DNA of 64,000 nucleotides from Maylandia zebra (lineage: Eukaryota > Chordata > Actinopteri > Cichliformes > Cichlidae): the NCBI RefSeq assembly GCF_041146795.1, contig NC_135170.1, forward strand, positions 643,826-707,825. The letters run 5' to 3'. Positions 25,301 to 37,300 of this stretch are shown piece by piece (position 1 is the first letter of the stretch; each line of letters opens with the position of its first letter). Below the pieces are notes generated by a model. The model did not search any database. It was not told the DNA's origin and saw only the letters and a program-made list of their open reading frames with translations. A program made the translations under genes and the position numbers.

Positions 25301-28300
25301 CCCATAGAAAATCTGTGGCGGGAGTTGAAAGTCCGTGTTGCTCGGCGACAGCCCCAAAACATCACTGCTCTCGAGAAGATCTGCATGGAGGAATGGGCCA
25401 AAATACCAGCTACTGTGTGTGCAAACCTGGTAAAGACCTATAGTAAACGTTTGACCTCTGTTATTGCCAACAAAGGTTATGTTACAAAGTATTGAGTTGT
25501 ATTTTTGTTATTGACCAAATACTTATTTTCCACCCTGATTTACCAATAAATTCTTTACAAATCCTACCATGTGGATTCATGGATTTTTTTTTCACATTCT
25601 GTCTCTCACAGTTGAAGTGTACCTCTGGTGCAAATTACTGACCTCTGTCATCATTTTAAGTGGGGGAACTTGCACAATCGGTGGCTAAATACTTTTTTGC
25701 CCCACTGTATGAGTCAACACTGCTTCCCTGAGTCAGCTGAAGCTTTCCCAGAATCACTCTGAGGCAGACTGATTTTTGTTTCCAAGGACTCACTGAACTC
25801 CTACCAGTGAGTCTTTGCTTCAGTTACTACTCAGGCTGTGTTCTGCTCGGCCTGTTAGCACCCCTCAGCTGCCACCCAACTCTAGGCTAACCAAGCCTGA
25901 TAGGAATCATTCTTTTTGCCTCCCTTCGCAGGGATTACCAGCACAACAGTCACCGATGATGTTGTAGCCTCAGCACCGTCCAGCAGCTTCATCAGAACAT
26001 AGTCCACTCAGATTCAGTGTCCCCAGCCTCCCTCGGAAAGCTGCCAAAGTACTTCTGCACACAGGAGTTGAAGGTTTTGTGGACCAGGGCCTCTGCCAGG
26101 TGCTCCCAGTGCATCCTCACTATACTTTCAGGTGTGCCAGGCCTGTCCACCACCAGCTGGTGAGAAGCTGACGGATCAACTCCTTTCTTCACCAGAACAT
26201 ATGTTCACAGCCACAGACATGATGACACAACTACAAAACTGATCACTGAACTGTAGCCTAGGGTGCGTTGGTGCCACATGCGCTGACGGACATCTTTATT
26301 CTTGAACATGGTGTTCAGTGTGGAATAATTGATGACCACTTGGCTTCAGATCATGCCGGCCACTCCTCCCAGTCACACCCCTGACTGTCATTGCCCACAT
26401 GTGCACTGAGGTCTTGTAGTGGGACGATGGAGACGCCAGACGTAGTACCCTCCAGCACTCCATCCAGTGCATTCAAGAAAGCTAAGTGTTCTGAACTGAA
26501 TTATTAACCGCACAAACACAAACAACGGTTAAGACCCACTCCCCAACCTGGAGGCAGGGAAGCAGCCTTCCTGTCCACAGGTAAAAACCCAAATGTACAG
26601 GCAGCAAACCGGCGGGTACAGGAATACCCTCCTGGCAATTCAAACTGGAACAGATTCCAGCTCCTCTGCAGGAGACTGGTTGCAGAGCCCAAGCTGTGCA
26701 TTAGGGTGAGCACAAGGAAGTCTAACTGGTATCGCTCAACCTCACGCACTGGCTCAGGCTCTTTCCTCACCAGATAGCTTCGATAGCTGAGGATCAGGCT
26801 GCCCTGGCCTCTGCTTGACACAGCTTACAGAGCCTTCCGCCATGTTTATTCTCACGCCTATGTCACGTGACGATCCCATCTTATTGATCATTAAAGAGAT
26901 GAAAGTGAAACTATACCATCAGATTTTACTTACCCATTACTTTCTTTTTCATTTAGTAACTATTAGTAACTAAATTCTGACCTGATCTGGCTGCTGGCTA
27001 GCGGCAGTATGTTGTAAGGATCCTGGGAGTTCAAACTGCTGCTTCGCAAAGCAAACTGCTTCTCTGAGCCTGTCAGGAGCCCCAGCAGGACCTGGAGGAA
27101 AAACAAAAAGACTCCTTATAAACTGACAAGGAAATAATTAGGACAGCATTAGATGAGTGGCTCATAGGATCCATTCAGACAGCAAACACAACACAGAAGA
27201 CATGTTCACTGACTTTGGACAATAATCTTCAGAAGTACATCAGGAGATATCGTGACACTCTCATATCCTGATATAAGACATTTATCATCCTGACAATGAT
27301 ATAAATCACAAAAATGTAACATTTTCTGTAAATTCTGTGAATCTCGAGCAACTCGACTTGCGTGAAGCTTTTCTGTTTGGATGTGACGATGGATGTGTTC
27401 ATGTCACTCGGTTCCTTTGCACAGTCTTCCATGCACTTGTGTACTTGCAGTGACTAAGTGTTGTCTTTGTATACGCTACCAGTGAAAGTGTGGACACACC
27501 TTCTCATTTAATGGTTTGTCTTTATTTTTACTTCTTTCTACATTGTAGATACAAACTGAAGACATCAAATATATGAAGCAGCATATATGGACGCATGTAA
27601 CAAAGAAAAATTTTTTTATATAATAATTTATATTTTAGAGTAGCCATCCTTTGCTTTGTTGACAGCTCTGCAAACCCTCGGCCTGCTCTCACTGAGCTTC
27701 ATGATGTAGTCACGTGACATTGTTTCACCTCACAGGTGAGCCTGTCAGGGTTCATTGGGGGAATTTGTTGCCTTCTTGATGGGGTTGGGACCATCAGTTG
27801 TGTTGTTCAGACGTCAGGTTGGTGCACAGCTGACAGCTCTGTTTGACAACTGTTAAACCTCTTGATGCTCAACAATCCAGGTAAGTAAATCTCCAAAGGC
27901 TGATTCAGTTCATCTGGATGTTTTCAGTGGGAGAAACGTTTCGTCATCATCCAGGTGACTTCTTCAGTCTCAGCTGACTGCAGGTTTCCAGTCTTATAAA
28001 CAGGACATATAATGACTAAAGCAGCCCAGTGAAGGAACAATGGGCTGGCAGGTCAGCTGCAGTCAACCTGCAGTCAGCTGAACTGAAGAAGTCACCTGGA
28101 TGATGACGAAACGTTTCTCCCACTGAAAACGTCCAGATGAACCGAATCAGCCTTTGAAGACAACTGTCAGAATTCATATTATGGAAAGAAGCAATCATCT
28201 CAGTAAAGAGAAACAACAGTCCATCATTACTTTATGAACTGAAGGTCAGTCAGTCCAGAACATTGCTAAAACTTTGAAAGTGTCTCCAAGTGCAGTCACA

Positions 28301-31300
28301 AAAACTATCAAGTACTGATAGTTGATGATGAAACTGTCTCACATGACGACCTAGGGCTGGGCTATATCATACTGTTCACGGTAATACCGGTGTAATGTTG
28401 GGCAACGATAGGAAAATGAAATATCGCGATAGAATATGGGTAAAACGCGCAGTGCCTTTGTTTACATGCGCACATGGCGGCGACGCAGAATGAGAAGAGC
28501 GAAAGCGGATCGTTGAATGAAACGATGAACCTGAACTGGTTTGTAAAAATGCTGCAGCTTCACTGGTGTGGAACTGGTTTAGCTTTCGTCCGTCAGATAC
28601 ACAACAAAGCACTATTTTTGGTAGCGCATGCTAGCGGGCCGTCGTTATTACAGTGTTGTTTGGAAAATACGGCGCACTTAAAATCAATCCTTTGATTTTT
28701 CTGAAAGTCGACAGAGCCCCTTATAATCCCGTGTGCCTTATGTATGAACTCTGGTTGTGTTTACTGACCTCGAAACGATTTTATGTGCACGGCGCTCGAA
28801 AATCTGTCAGATGTTTCAGTACGACTTTGCTAAGCTACGAAGCCGCACCGCTTGATGGATTGTGGGAGCGTTACAGCTATCGTAGGCGGAGCCTCGCGGA
28901 GTGATACGTACTGTGCTTCAACATAATGTTACCGTATTGTGTGTGTATAACCTCTTTTTAAGTTCTGTGGATGTTATACATGGTTATGCTGAGGATGTGT
29001 CGGCCAGTTTCCACTGGAAATGCTTTTTGGTTAAACTGTCAGTGAGGAATTTTCTCTGTTACATTTTTATATAACTTTAATGCAGATAAAAAACAGCTGC
29101 TTGTTTCAGTGAAAATACATTGATGGGTTTTTTTGCACTAATAAAGTTGAGGAGTTGTAAAGTATTTTGTCTAGTGTCAATTATATCGTCAGTTATATCG
29201 TTATTGCAAATTTTCAAATGCATATCGTGATAAATATTTTTGGGCATATCGCCCTGCTCTATGAGCACCAGCCCAGGAAAAGAAGACCAGGAGTCACCTC
29301 TGCTGCTAAGGATACATTCATCTCATTACTCTCAGGAATCCTGCTGCCTCCACAGTCACCTGACCTAAACCCAGTGGAGATGGTTTGGGATGAGATGCAG
29401 CGCAAAGGTAAGGCAAAGGACCAACAAGTGCTCAGCATCTCTGAACTCCTTCAAGACTGTTGGAAACCATTTCAGGAGACGACCTCATGAAGCTCATGGA
29501 GACGCCGAGAGAGCAAAGCAGGAATCAAAGCAAAGGGGCTGTTTGGAAGAATCTGAGTTATTTCACACTTTTTTGTTTAATACATAATTTTATGTTGTGT
29601 TTATTCAGAGTTTTGATGGCTTCAGTGAGAACCTACAATGGAAATAGTAGAAAAACCATTAAATGAGTATGTCTGTGAAGGTTCTCAGTCATCCAGGTCA
29701 TCGTAGTCAAAGGAGCTTGCAAAGAAAAGCGTCTGGACTTCTTTAAGTTGATAAGAAGGACAGACGCAACAACATTGTCATCCCCTATGTAGCCGGTGTA
29801 TCAGAGAAACTCAGGAGAGTTTTCTCCAAGCATGACATCCCAGTGTATTTCAGACCCAGCAACACGCTCAGACACAAACTGGTTCACCCGAAAGACAAAA
29901 CTCCAAAACACAAACTTAACAATGTGGTGTATGCTGTACAGTGCAGCGAGGAATGCTCAGACCTCTACATTGGAGAGACCAAACAGCCACTTCACAAGCG
30001 CATGGCACAACACAGAAGAGCCACCTCCACAGGACAAGACTCAGCATCCATCTGCATCTAAAGGTCAAAGGTCACTCTTTGAGGATGCCAATGTTCACAT
30101 TTTGGACAGAGAGGACAGATGGTTTGAAAGAGGAGTGAAAGAAGCATCTATGTCCACTGTGAGCGACCATCTTTGAACAGAGGCGGGGTTTACGACACCA
30201 ACTCTCTGCCATCTATAATCCAGTTTTGAGATCCTTCCCAGACGCCTTAACGCCCACTCACATCCTGGGCCATCTGACCTCAGGAATTCACATGATAAGG
30301 TGGGGCCAGGTTTCACAATGAACACACCCGAAACTCTGGCTGATTGGGACCCACACCCAGTTTCACACCTTGGCTCAGGCGATTAGAGGATCATCAGGGG
30401 TCCTTTTGTCCCTCTGTGGGGGGAAACTCCCACTAGGTTTATATCTGGGACTCTCCACCATTTGACCTTAGAACTGAAGAAGCTTCTCGGATGAGAGGTG
30501 AAACGTCTTCAAGCAACTTAAAGAAGTCCAGACGCTTTTCTTTCCAAGCTCCTTTGACCATTAAATGAGAATGTGTGTCTCTTAATGTATGTGTCTGATA
30601 TAAATGTGTTGTCCAAATGAACTGCCTGTTACAAAAATAGCATTGTTTATCTTTGACTCATTTAAGCATAGCTGGAAGTACCAAGGTCCTTTGAGACAGT
30701 CGGTTGAGGCTGGCGTTCAGGTGAGGTGTAAACACGTCCAGGTCAAAGGGGTCAATGAAGCTCTCCAGCCAATCACAGGTTTCATGGAATCTGTAAGACA
30801 TGCAGCACAACGTTTGCAGTTATTTAACACTCCACTGTCGATAAATGCAAATGGACTCCTTCTAATCTTACTGACCACCGAAGGCAGTCAGGGGGCTGTG
30901 TCTAAAGTCAGGGGGGTGTGGGGGCTGTGTCTAAAGTCAGGGGGGTGTGGGGGCTATGTCCAACGTCAGGGGTGTGTGTCTAAAGTCAGGGGGGTGTGTC
31001 TAAAGTCAGGGGGCTGTGTCCAACGTCAGGGGTGTGTGTCTAAAGTCAGGGGGGTGTGGGGGCTGTGTCCAACGTCAGGGGGCTGTGTCCAACGTCAGGG
31101 GGCTGTGTCTAAAGTCAGGGGTGTGTGTCTAAAGTCAGGGGGGTGTGTCTAAAGTCAGGGGGCTGTGTCCAACGTCAGGGGTGTGTGTCTAAAGTCAGGG
31201 GGGTGTGGGGGCTATGTCCAACGTCAGGGGGCTGTGTCCAACGTCAGGGGGCTGTGTCTAAAGTCAGGGGGGTGTGGGGGCTGTGTCCAACGTCAGGGGG

Positions 31301-34300
31301 GTGTGTCCAACGTCAGGGGTGTGTGTCTAAAGTCAGGGGGGTGTGGGGGCTGTGTCCAACGTCAGGGGGGTGTGTCCAACGTCAGGGGTGTGTGTCTAAA
31401 GTCAGGGGGGTGTGGGGGCTATGTTCAACGTCAGGGGGCTGTGTCCAACGTCAGGGGTGTGTGTCTAAAGTCAGGGGGGTGTGGGGGCTGTGTCCAACGT
31501 CAGGGGGGTGTGTCCAACGTCAGGGGTGTGTGTCTAAAGTCAGGGGGGTGTGGGGGCTATGTTCAACGTCAGGGGGCTGTGTCCAACGTCAGGGGTGTGT
31601 GTCTAAAGTCAGGGGGGTGTGGGGGCTGTGTCCAGCGTAAGGGGGCTGTGTCCAACGTCAGGGGTGTGTGTCTAAAGTCAGGGGGGTGTGGGGGCTGTGT
31701 CTAAAGTCAGGGAGGTGTGGGGGCTGTGTCCAGCGTAAGGGGGCTGTGTCCAACGTCAGGGGTGTGTGTCTAAAGTCAGGGGGGTGTGTCTAAAGTCAGG
31801 GGGCTGTGTCCAACGTCAGGGGTGTGTGTCTAAAGTCAGGGGGGTGTGGGGGCTGTGTCCAACGTCAGGGGTGTGTGTCTAAAGTCAGGGGGGTGTGGGG
31901 GCTATGTCCAACGTCAGGGGGCTGTGTCCAACGTCAGGGGGCTGTGTCTAAAGTCAGGGGGGTGTGGGGGCTGTGTCCAACGTCAGGGGGGTGTGTCCAA
32001 CGTCAGGGGTGTGTGTCTAAAGTCAGGGGGGTGTGGGGGCTGTGTCCAACGTCAGGGGGGTGTGTCTAAAGTCAGGGGGGTGTGGGGGCTGTGTCCAACG
32101 TCAGGGGGCTGTGTCTAAAGTCAGGGGGGTGTGGGGGTTGTGTCCAACGTCAGGGGCTGTGTCCAACGTCAGGGGGTGTGGGGGCTTTGTCCAACGTCAG
32201 GGGGGTGTGTCCAACGTCAGGGGTGTGTGTCTAAAGTCAGGGGGGTGTGGGGGTTGTGTCCAACGTCAGGGGCTGTGTCCAACGTCAGGGGGTGTGGGGG
32301 CTGTGTCCAACGTCAGGGGGGTGTGTCCAACGTCAGGGGTGTGTGTCTAAAGTCAGGGGGGTGTGGGGGCTGTGTCCAATGTCAGGGGGGTGTGTCTAAA
32401 GTCAGGGTGGTGTGGGGGCTGTGTCCAACGTCAGGGGGCTGTGTCTAAAGTCAGGGGGGTGTGGGGGTTGTGTCCAACGTCAGGGGGCTGTGTCCAACGT
32501 CAGGGGGTGTGGGGGCTTTGTCCAAAGTCAGGGGACTGTGTCCAACGTCAGGGGTGTGTGTCCAACGTCAGGGGTGTGTGTCTAATGTCAGGGAGGTGTG
32601 GGGGCTGTGTCCAACGTCAGGGGTGTGTGTCTAACGTCAGGGGGGTGTGTCCAACGTCAGGGGGTGTGGGGGTATGTCCAACGTCAGGGGGCTGTGTCCA
32701 ACGTCAGGGGGGTGTGGGGGCTGTGTCCAAAGTCAGGGGGCTGTGTCCAAAGTCAGGGGGCTGTGTCCAACGTCAGGGGTGTGTGTCTAATGTCAGGGAG
32801 GTGTGGGGGCTGTGTCCAACGTCAGGGGTGTGTGTCTAACGTCAGGGGGGTGTGTCCAACGTCAGGGGGTGTGGGGGTATGTCCAACGTCAGGGGGCTGT
32901 GTCCAACGTCAGGGGGGTGTGGGGGCTGTGTCCAACGTCAGGGGGCTGTGTCTAACGTCAGGGGGGTGTGGGGGCTGTGTCCAACGTCAGGGGGCTGTGT
33001 CTAATGTCAGGGGGTGTGGGGGCTTTGTCCAAAGTCAGGGGGCTGTGTCCAACGTCAGGGAGCTGTGTGTCTAAAGTCAGGGGGGTGTGGGGGCTATGTC
33101 CAAAGTCAGGGGGCTGTGTCTAATGTCAGGGGGTGTGGGGGCTTTGTCCAAAGTCAGGGGGCTGTGTCCAACGTCAGGGAGCTGTGTGTCTAAAGTCAGG
33201 GGGGTGTGGGGGCTGTGTCCAAAGTCAGGGGGCTGTGTCTAATGTCAGGGGGTGTGGGGGCTTTGTCCAAAGTCAGGGAGCTGTGTCCAACGTCAGGGGG
33301 TGTGGGGGATGTGTCCAAAGTTAGGGGGCTGTGTCTAAAGTCAGGGGGTGTGGGGGATGTGTCCAAAGTTAGGGGGCTGTGTCCAAAGTCAGGGGGCTGT
33401 GTCTAACGTCAGGGGGGTGTGGGGGCTGTGTCCAACGTCAGGGGGCTGTGTCTAACGTCAGGGGGGTGTGGGGGCTGTGTCCAACGTCAGGGGGCTGTGT
33501 CTAACGTCAGGGGGGTGTGGGGGCTGTGTCTAACGTCAGGGGGCTGTGTCCAACGTCAGGGGGCTGTGTCTAATGTCAGGGGGTGTGGGGGCTGTGTCCA
33601 AAGTCAGGGGGCTGTGTCCAACGTCAGGGGGCTGTGTCCAACGTCAGGGGGGTGTGTCTAAAGTCAGGGGGGTGTGGGGGCTGTGTCCAAAGTCAGGGGG
33701 CTGTGTCCAACGTCAGGGGGCTGTGTCTAACGTCAGGGGGGTGTGGGGGCTGTGTCTAACGTCAGGGGGCTGTGTCCAACGTCAGGGGGCTGTGTCTAAT
33801 GTCAGGGGGTGTGGGGGCTGTGTCCAAAGTCAGGGGGCTGTGTCCAACGTCAGGGGGCTGTGTCCAACGTCAGGGGGGTGTGTCTAAAGTCAGGGGGGTG
33901 TGGGGGCTGTGTCCAAAGTCAGGGGGCTGTGTCCAACGTCAGGGGGCTGTGTCTAACATCAGGGGTGTGTGGGGGATGTGTCCAAAGTTAGGGGGCTGTG
34001 TCCAAAGTCGGGGGGCTGTGTCTAAAGTCGGGGGGCTGTGTCTAAAGTCAGGGGTGTGTGGGGGATGTGTCCAAAGTCGGGGGGCTGTGTCTAACGTCAG
34101 GGGTGTGTGGGGGCTGTGTCTAAAGTCAGGGGTGTGTGGGGGATGTGTCCAAAGTCGGGGGGCTGTGTCTAACGTCAGGGGTGTGTGGGGGATGTGTCTA
34201 AAGTCAGGGGTGTGTGGGGGATGTGTCCAAAGTCGGGGGGCTGTGTCTAACGTCAGGGGTGTGTGGGGGCTGTGTCTAAAGTCAGGGGTGTGTGGGGGAT

Positions 34301-37300
34301 GTGTCCAAAGTCGGGGGGCTGTGTCTAACATCAGGGGTGTGTGGGGGCTGTGTCTAAAGTCAGGGGTGTGTGGGGGATGTGTCCAAAGTCGGGGGGCTGT
34401 GTCTAACGTCAGGGGTGTGTGGGGGATGTGTCTAAAGTCAGGGGTGTGTGGGGGATGTGTCCAAAGTCGGGGGGCTGTGTCTAACGTCAGGGGTGTGTGG
34501 GGGCTGTGTCTAAAGTCAGGGGTGTGTGGGGGATGTGTCCAAAGTCGGGGGGCTGTGTCTAACATCAGGGGTGTGTGGGGGATGTGTCCAAAGTTAGGGG
34601 GTTGTGTCCAAAAAAAGTGGAGTAGTCAGCAGGATGCAGTAAAGATGCAGGAGAAATGTACCGGTGAGTTAACAGCACATCACTGCATCACACACCAGGA
34701 AAGGCTGTGTGGTGAAGTCCTAAAAATGGAGCATGTAATGGTCACCGTGACGCAGACCGTACATTTTACCTGAGCTAAAAGTTTAAATCACCGTCAGTTT
34801 CAGTCTTTTATGTGGGAAATAGATTCAGAGTTTGCCCACATTCCTTCATGCAGAGCTCCGCTGGCTGAGTTGGGATAAAAGTTCAACAGAGTTTTTGAGC
34901 TCAGCAAGGAAACCTGTCAGTTCATGGACATGTGTGATGCAGTGAAGGCGTTTCAAGTGAAGCTGTCACTAATGCACCAGTGCAGCCTGCCTCACTTTCC
35001 CTGTTGCAGTAATGTTGAACCAAGTCAGCGCACTTTGCTGAGCTGCACCTGTGCAGATTCAGATGCAGCTGCAGTGTAACGATACACTCAGGGAAAGACA
35101 CTGAATGGCCCGCACAGTTTATTAGCTCCACTCCTGCAGCAGCGCCCAGCTCGTCTACATGCGGCTCCAACCTTGTGTTTGCTCTCATTTACTTTTTCTG
35201 GGGGTTTGGCAGCATGTTCATATTTCTAACTTGCATCATTTTGACAGGATATATTTTTATGAAGAGCAAAATATTTAAAGTTTCTTTTTTTAAGTTTATT
35301 TAATCTGGAATCATATTCCTGTCTGTTTTTATTCATATTTATGTTTAAAAAACATTGTTTGAGTGTTCAATAAATCTTTATCTTGTTTGGCCTGCGACCT
35401 AAAGTGTGCCTTCAGTTTTGGCCCCCTGTGCGATTGAGTTTGACACCCCTGGGCGAGACCTACCAATTGAACAGCCACTCACGTCGCAGGATTCAGTCCC
35501 TGATTCTGGACACAACCATATGAACCCGTGAACACCTCTGGCTCGTGCTGCACTACAGTATTACAGGATTACAGTTTCCAAGCTTCCTCGGGTGTTTGCA
35601 GACTGTGCACAAACAGCCCATGACACATATTTTGGATGTGAATTGATACCTTGGGTCTTGCTGTGGTCGGGAGTTCTTCAGTTCTTCCAGTCTGCTCCCC
35701 AGAGTAGCGCTCAGGTAACGGAGGTCAAACAGGAACTGCAGGGCTCTGTTCTGCGTCATGGGGAATACAGCATCCTGAAGGAGAAGGGAGGCACAACCAT
35801 AGAAAATACATTTAAAGTGCTAACCACGCCCTTATGTTTCTGTGCTCCTTTGCCATCAGATCAGTTTCTCACTGCCATCGTTTTGACAGTTGCATTGACA
35901 AAATACACTAATCAGTCATAACCTTATGACCACCTGCCTAATATTGTGTAGTTCCCTTTTGTTGCTGCATTGTGCTCCAGTAGAGCCCTGAAGGTGTGCT
36001 TTGGAACCAAGAGATTCTCTCTCACATAGACTGGACTGAGATCTAAGGAATATGGAGGTCCAGTCAACCCCTCAAAGCTATATTGTTTTCCTCAAACCAT
36101 TCCTGCTCTGTCTGATGTTGCATGTTCCTGCTGAAAGAGGCCATAGCAATCATGGCATACACCATGAAACATGGTCTGTAACAACTGGTAGGTGGCACGC
36201 ATCCACATGCGTGCCACCTACCTACTAGGGGGGCGCAGAGCCATTGTGTGGGGGGGGGGGGGGGGGGGGGGGTGCGCGGTATGAAACAGGAAAAAAACAA
36301 CAACAACAACAACGCTTGGACACTGCTAGCACGGGCTCCCACACAAACACAAAGCAGGAGATGAAGCATCGCTGAATATGTTTCCAAACAAACTTCATTC
36401 TAAGCCAAAGACTAGATTTTTGCTGTAAAAACAAAAGAAGCAAAAGAAGTTTGGGAACCACTGACCTAAAGGATTATACTGCATCTGCAAGCTTGCCACG
36501 CAAACACCCGAGCAGCCACGTCATGTAAGAGAGAACACGACTGATCAGACCAGGCGATCTTCCTCCACTGCACCGTGGTCCAGCATGGGCACCCTGACAG
36601 ATCTGCAGCCCCATTAAAAACACAGTTCCTATCAGAGCAAGCATTACACCTTTGCCAATGTGACCTACAGAGCTTGTCTATTTGATCAGACCACGCTCTC
36701 CAGTTAGCCTGTCCACCATTGTTCTGACCACTGCAGACTGAAGCCCCCACAGGATGCTCTGACTCAGTTATCTAGCATCACTACCTGGACTCTATGTCTG
36801 CCCATTTTCCTGCTAAAACACCAACTTCGAGGCCCAAACGTCGACTTGCTCCCTAACATGTCACACCCAGTAAAAGACGCCATGATGAAGAGATGGTCAG
36901 TGACATTCACTTCACCTGTCAGTGGTCATGAGTTATGCCTGAGTGGTGAACAGGCCTATAGGGTGTGATTCTAATATCACATTGGACCTCTGATCTCTTC
37001 GGTTCAAATAAGGTTTCTTTTAGCGCATTAACGCGTTAATGTGGCGTTGACACCAAGTAACCCGGACTAATCTGTGTTAACTCGTTAACAGGGATATGTT
37101 ATGACGCGTTAACCCGGTAACGCTGACAGCACTAGTTTCTTTGTGTCGTAACACTTCCTACTTCCTTTTTTGTATTAACAACATTAAAGACATTATAATG
37201 GTAGTTTGCACTGACGCCCTGACCACGAGCAGAGCCATGAAACTCCTCTCGTTGTTAATCAGACATCATTCTGTACACGTGATAGTAGGTTCATTCATGT

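Larger units (their letters stand above)
27480..30595 (+). mobile_element. degraded Tc1-like transposon broken by three later insertions
   Basis: The left terminal repeat starts CAGTGAAAGTGTGGACACAC at 27480; its complement reappears at 30557-30595. Remnants of a transposase are in order: a helix-turn-helix segment near 28180-28310 ([19 protein letters not shown]) and the C-terminal [18 protein letters not shown] and LLQDCWKPF blocks at 29340-29490. Insertions at 27854-28158, 28352-29261 and 29668-30556 account for the breaks. It lies in cog1 intron 12. Confidence 0.88.

Noticed and set aside
24454..25401. 315-codon minus-strand ORF
   Set aside because: Exact antisense shadow of the Tc1 transposase.
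30888..34605. CRISPR-like array
   Set aside because: Repeats are contiguous with no unique spacers of constant length, and the genome is vertebrate; it is a minisatellite. Same for 961-3190.
30604..34773. Gly/Cys/Val-rich ORFs (up to 333 codons) that look like a repeat protein
   Set aside because: They are readings of the G-rich tandem array; frames overlap each other on both strands with equal openness.
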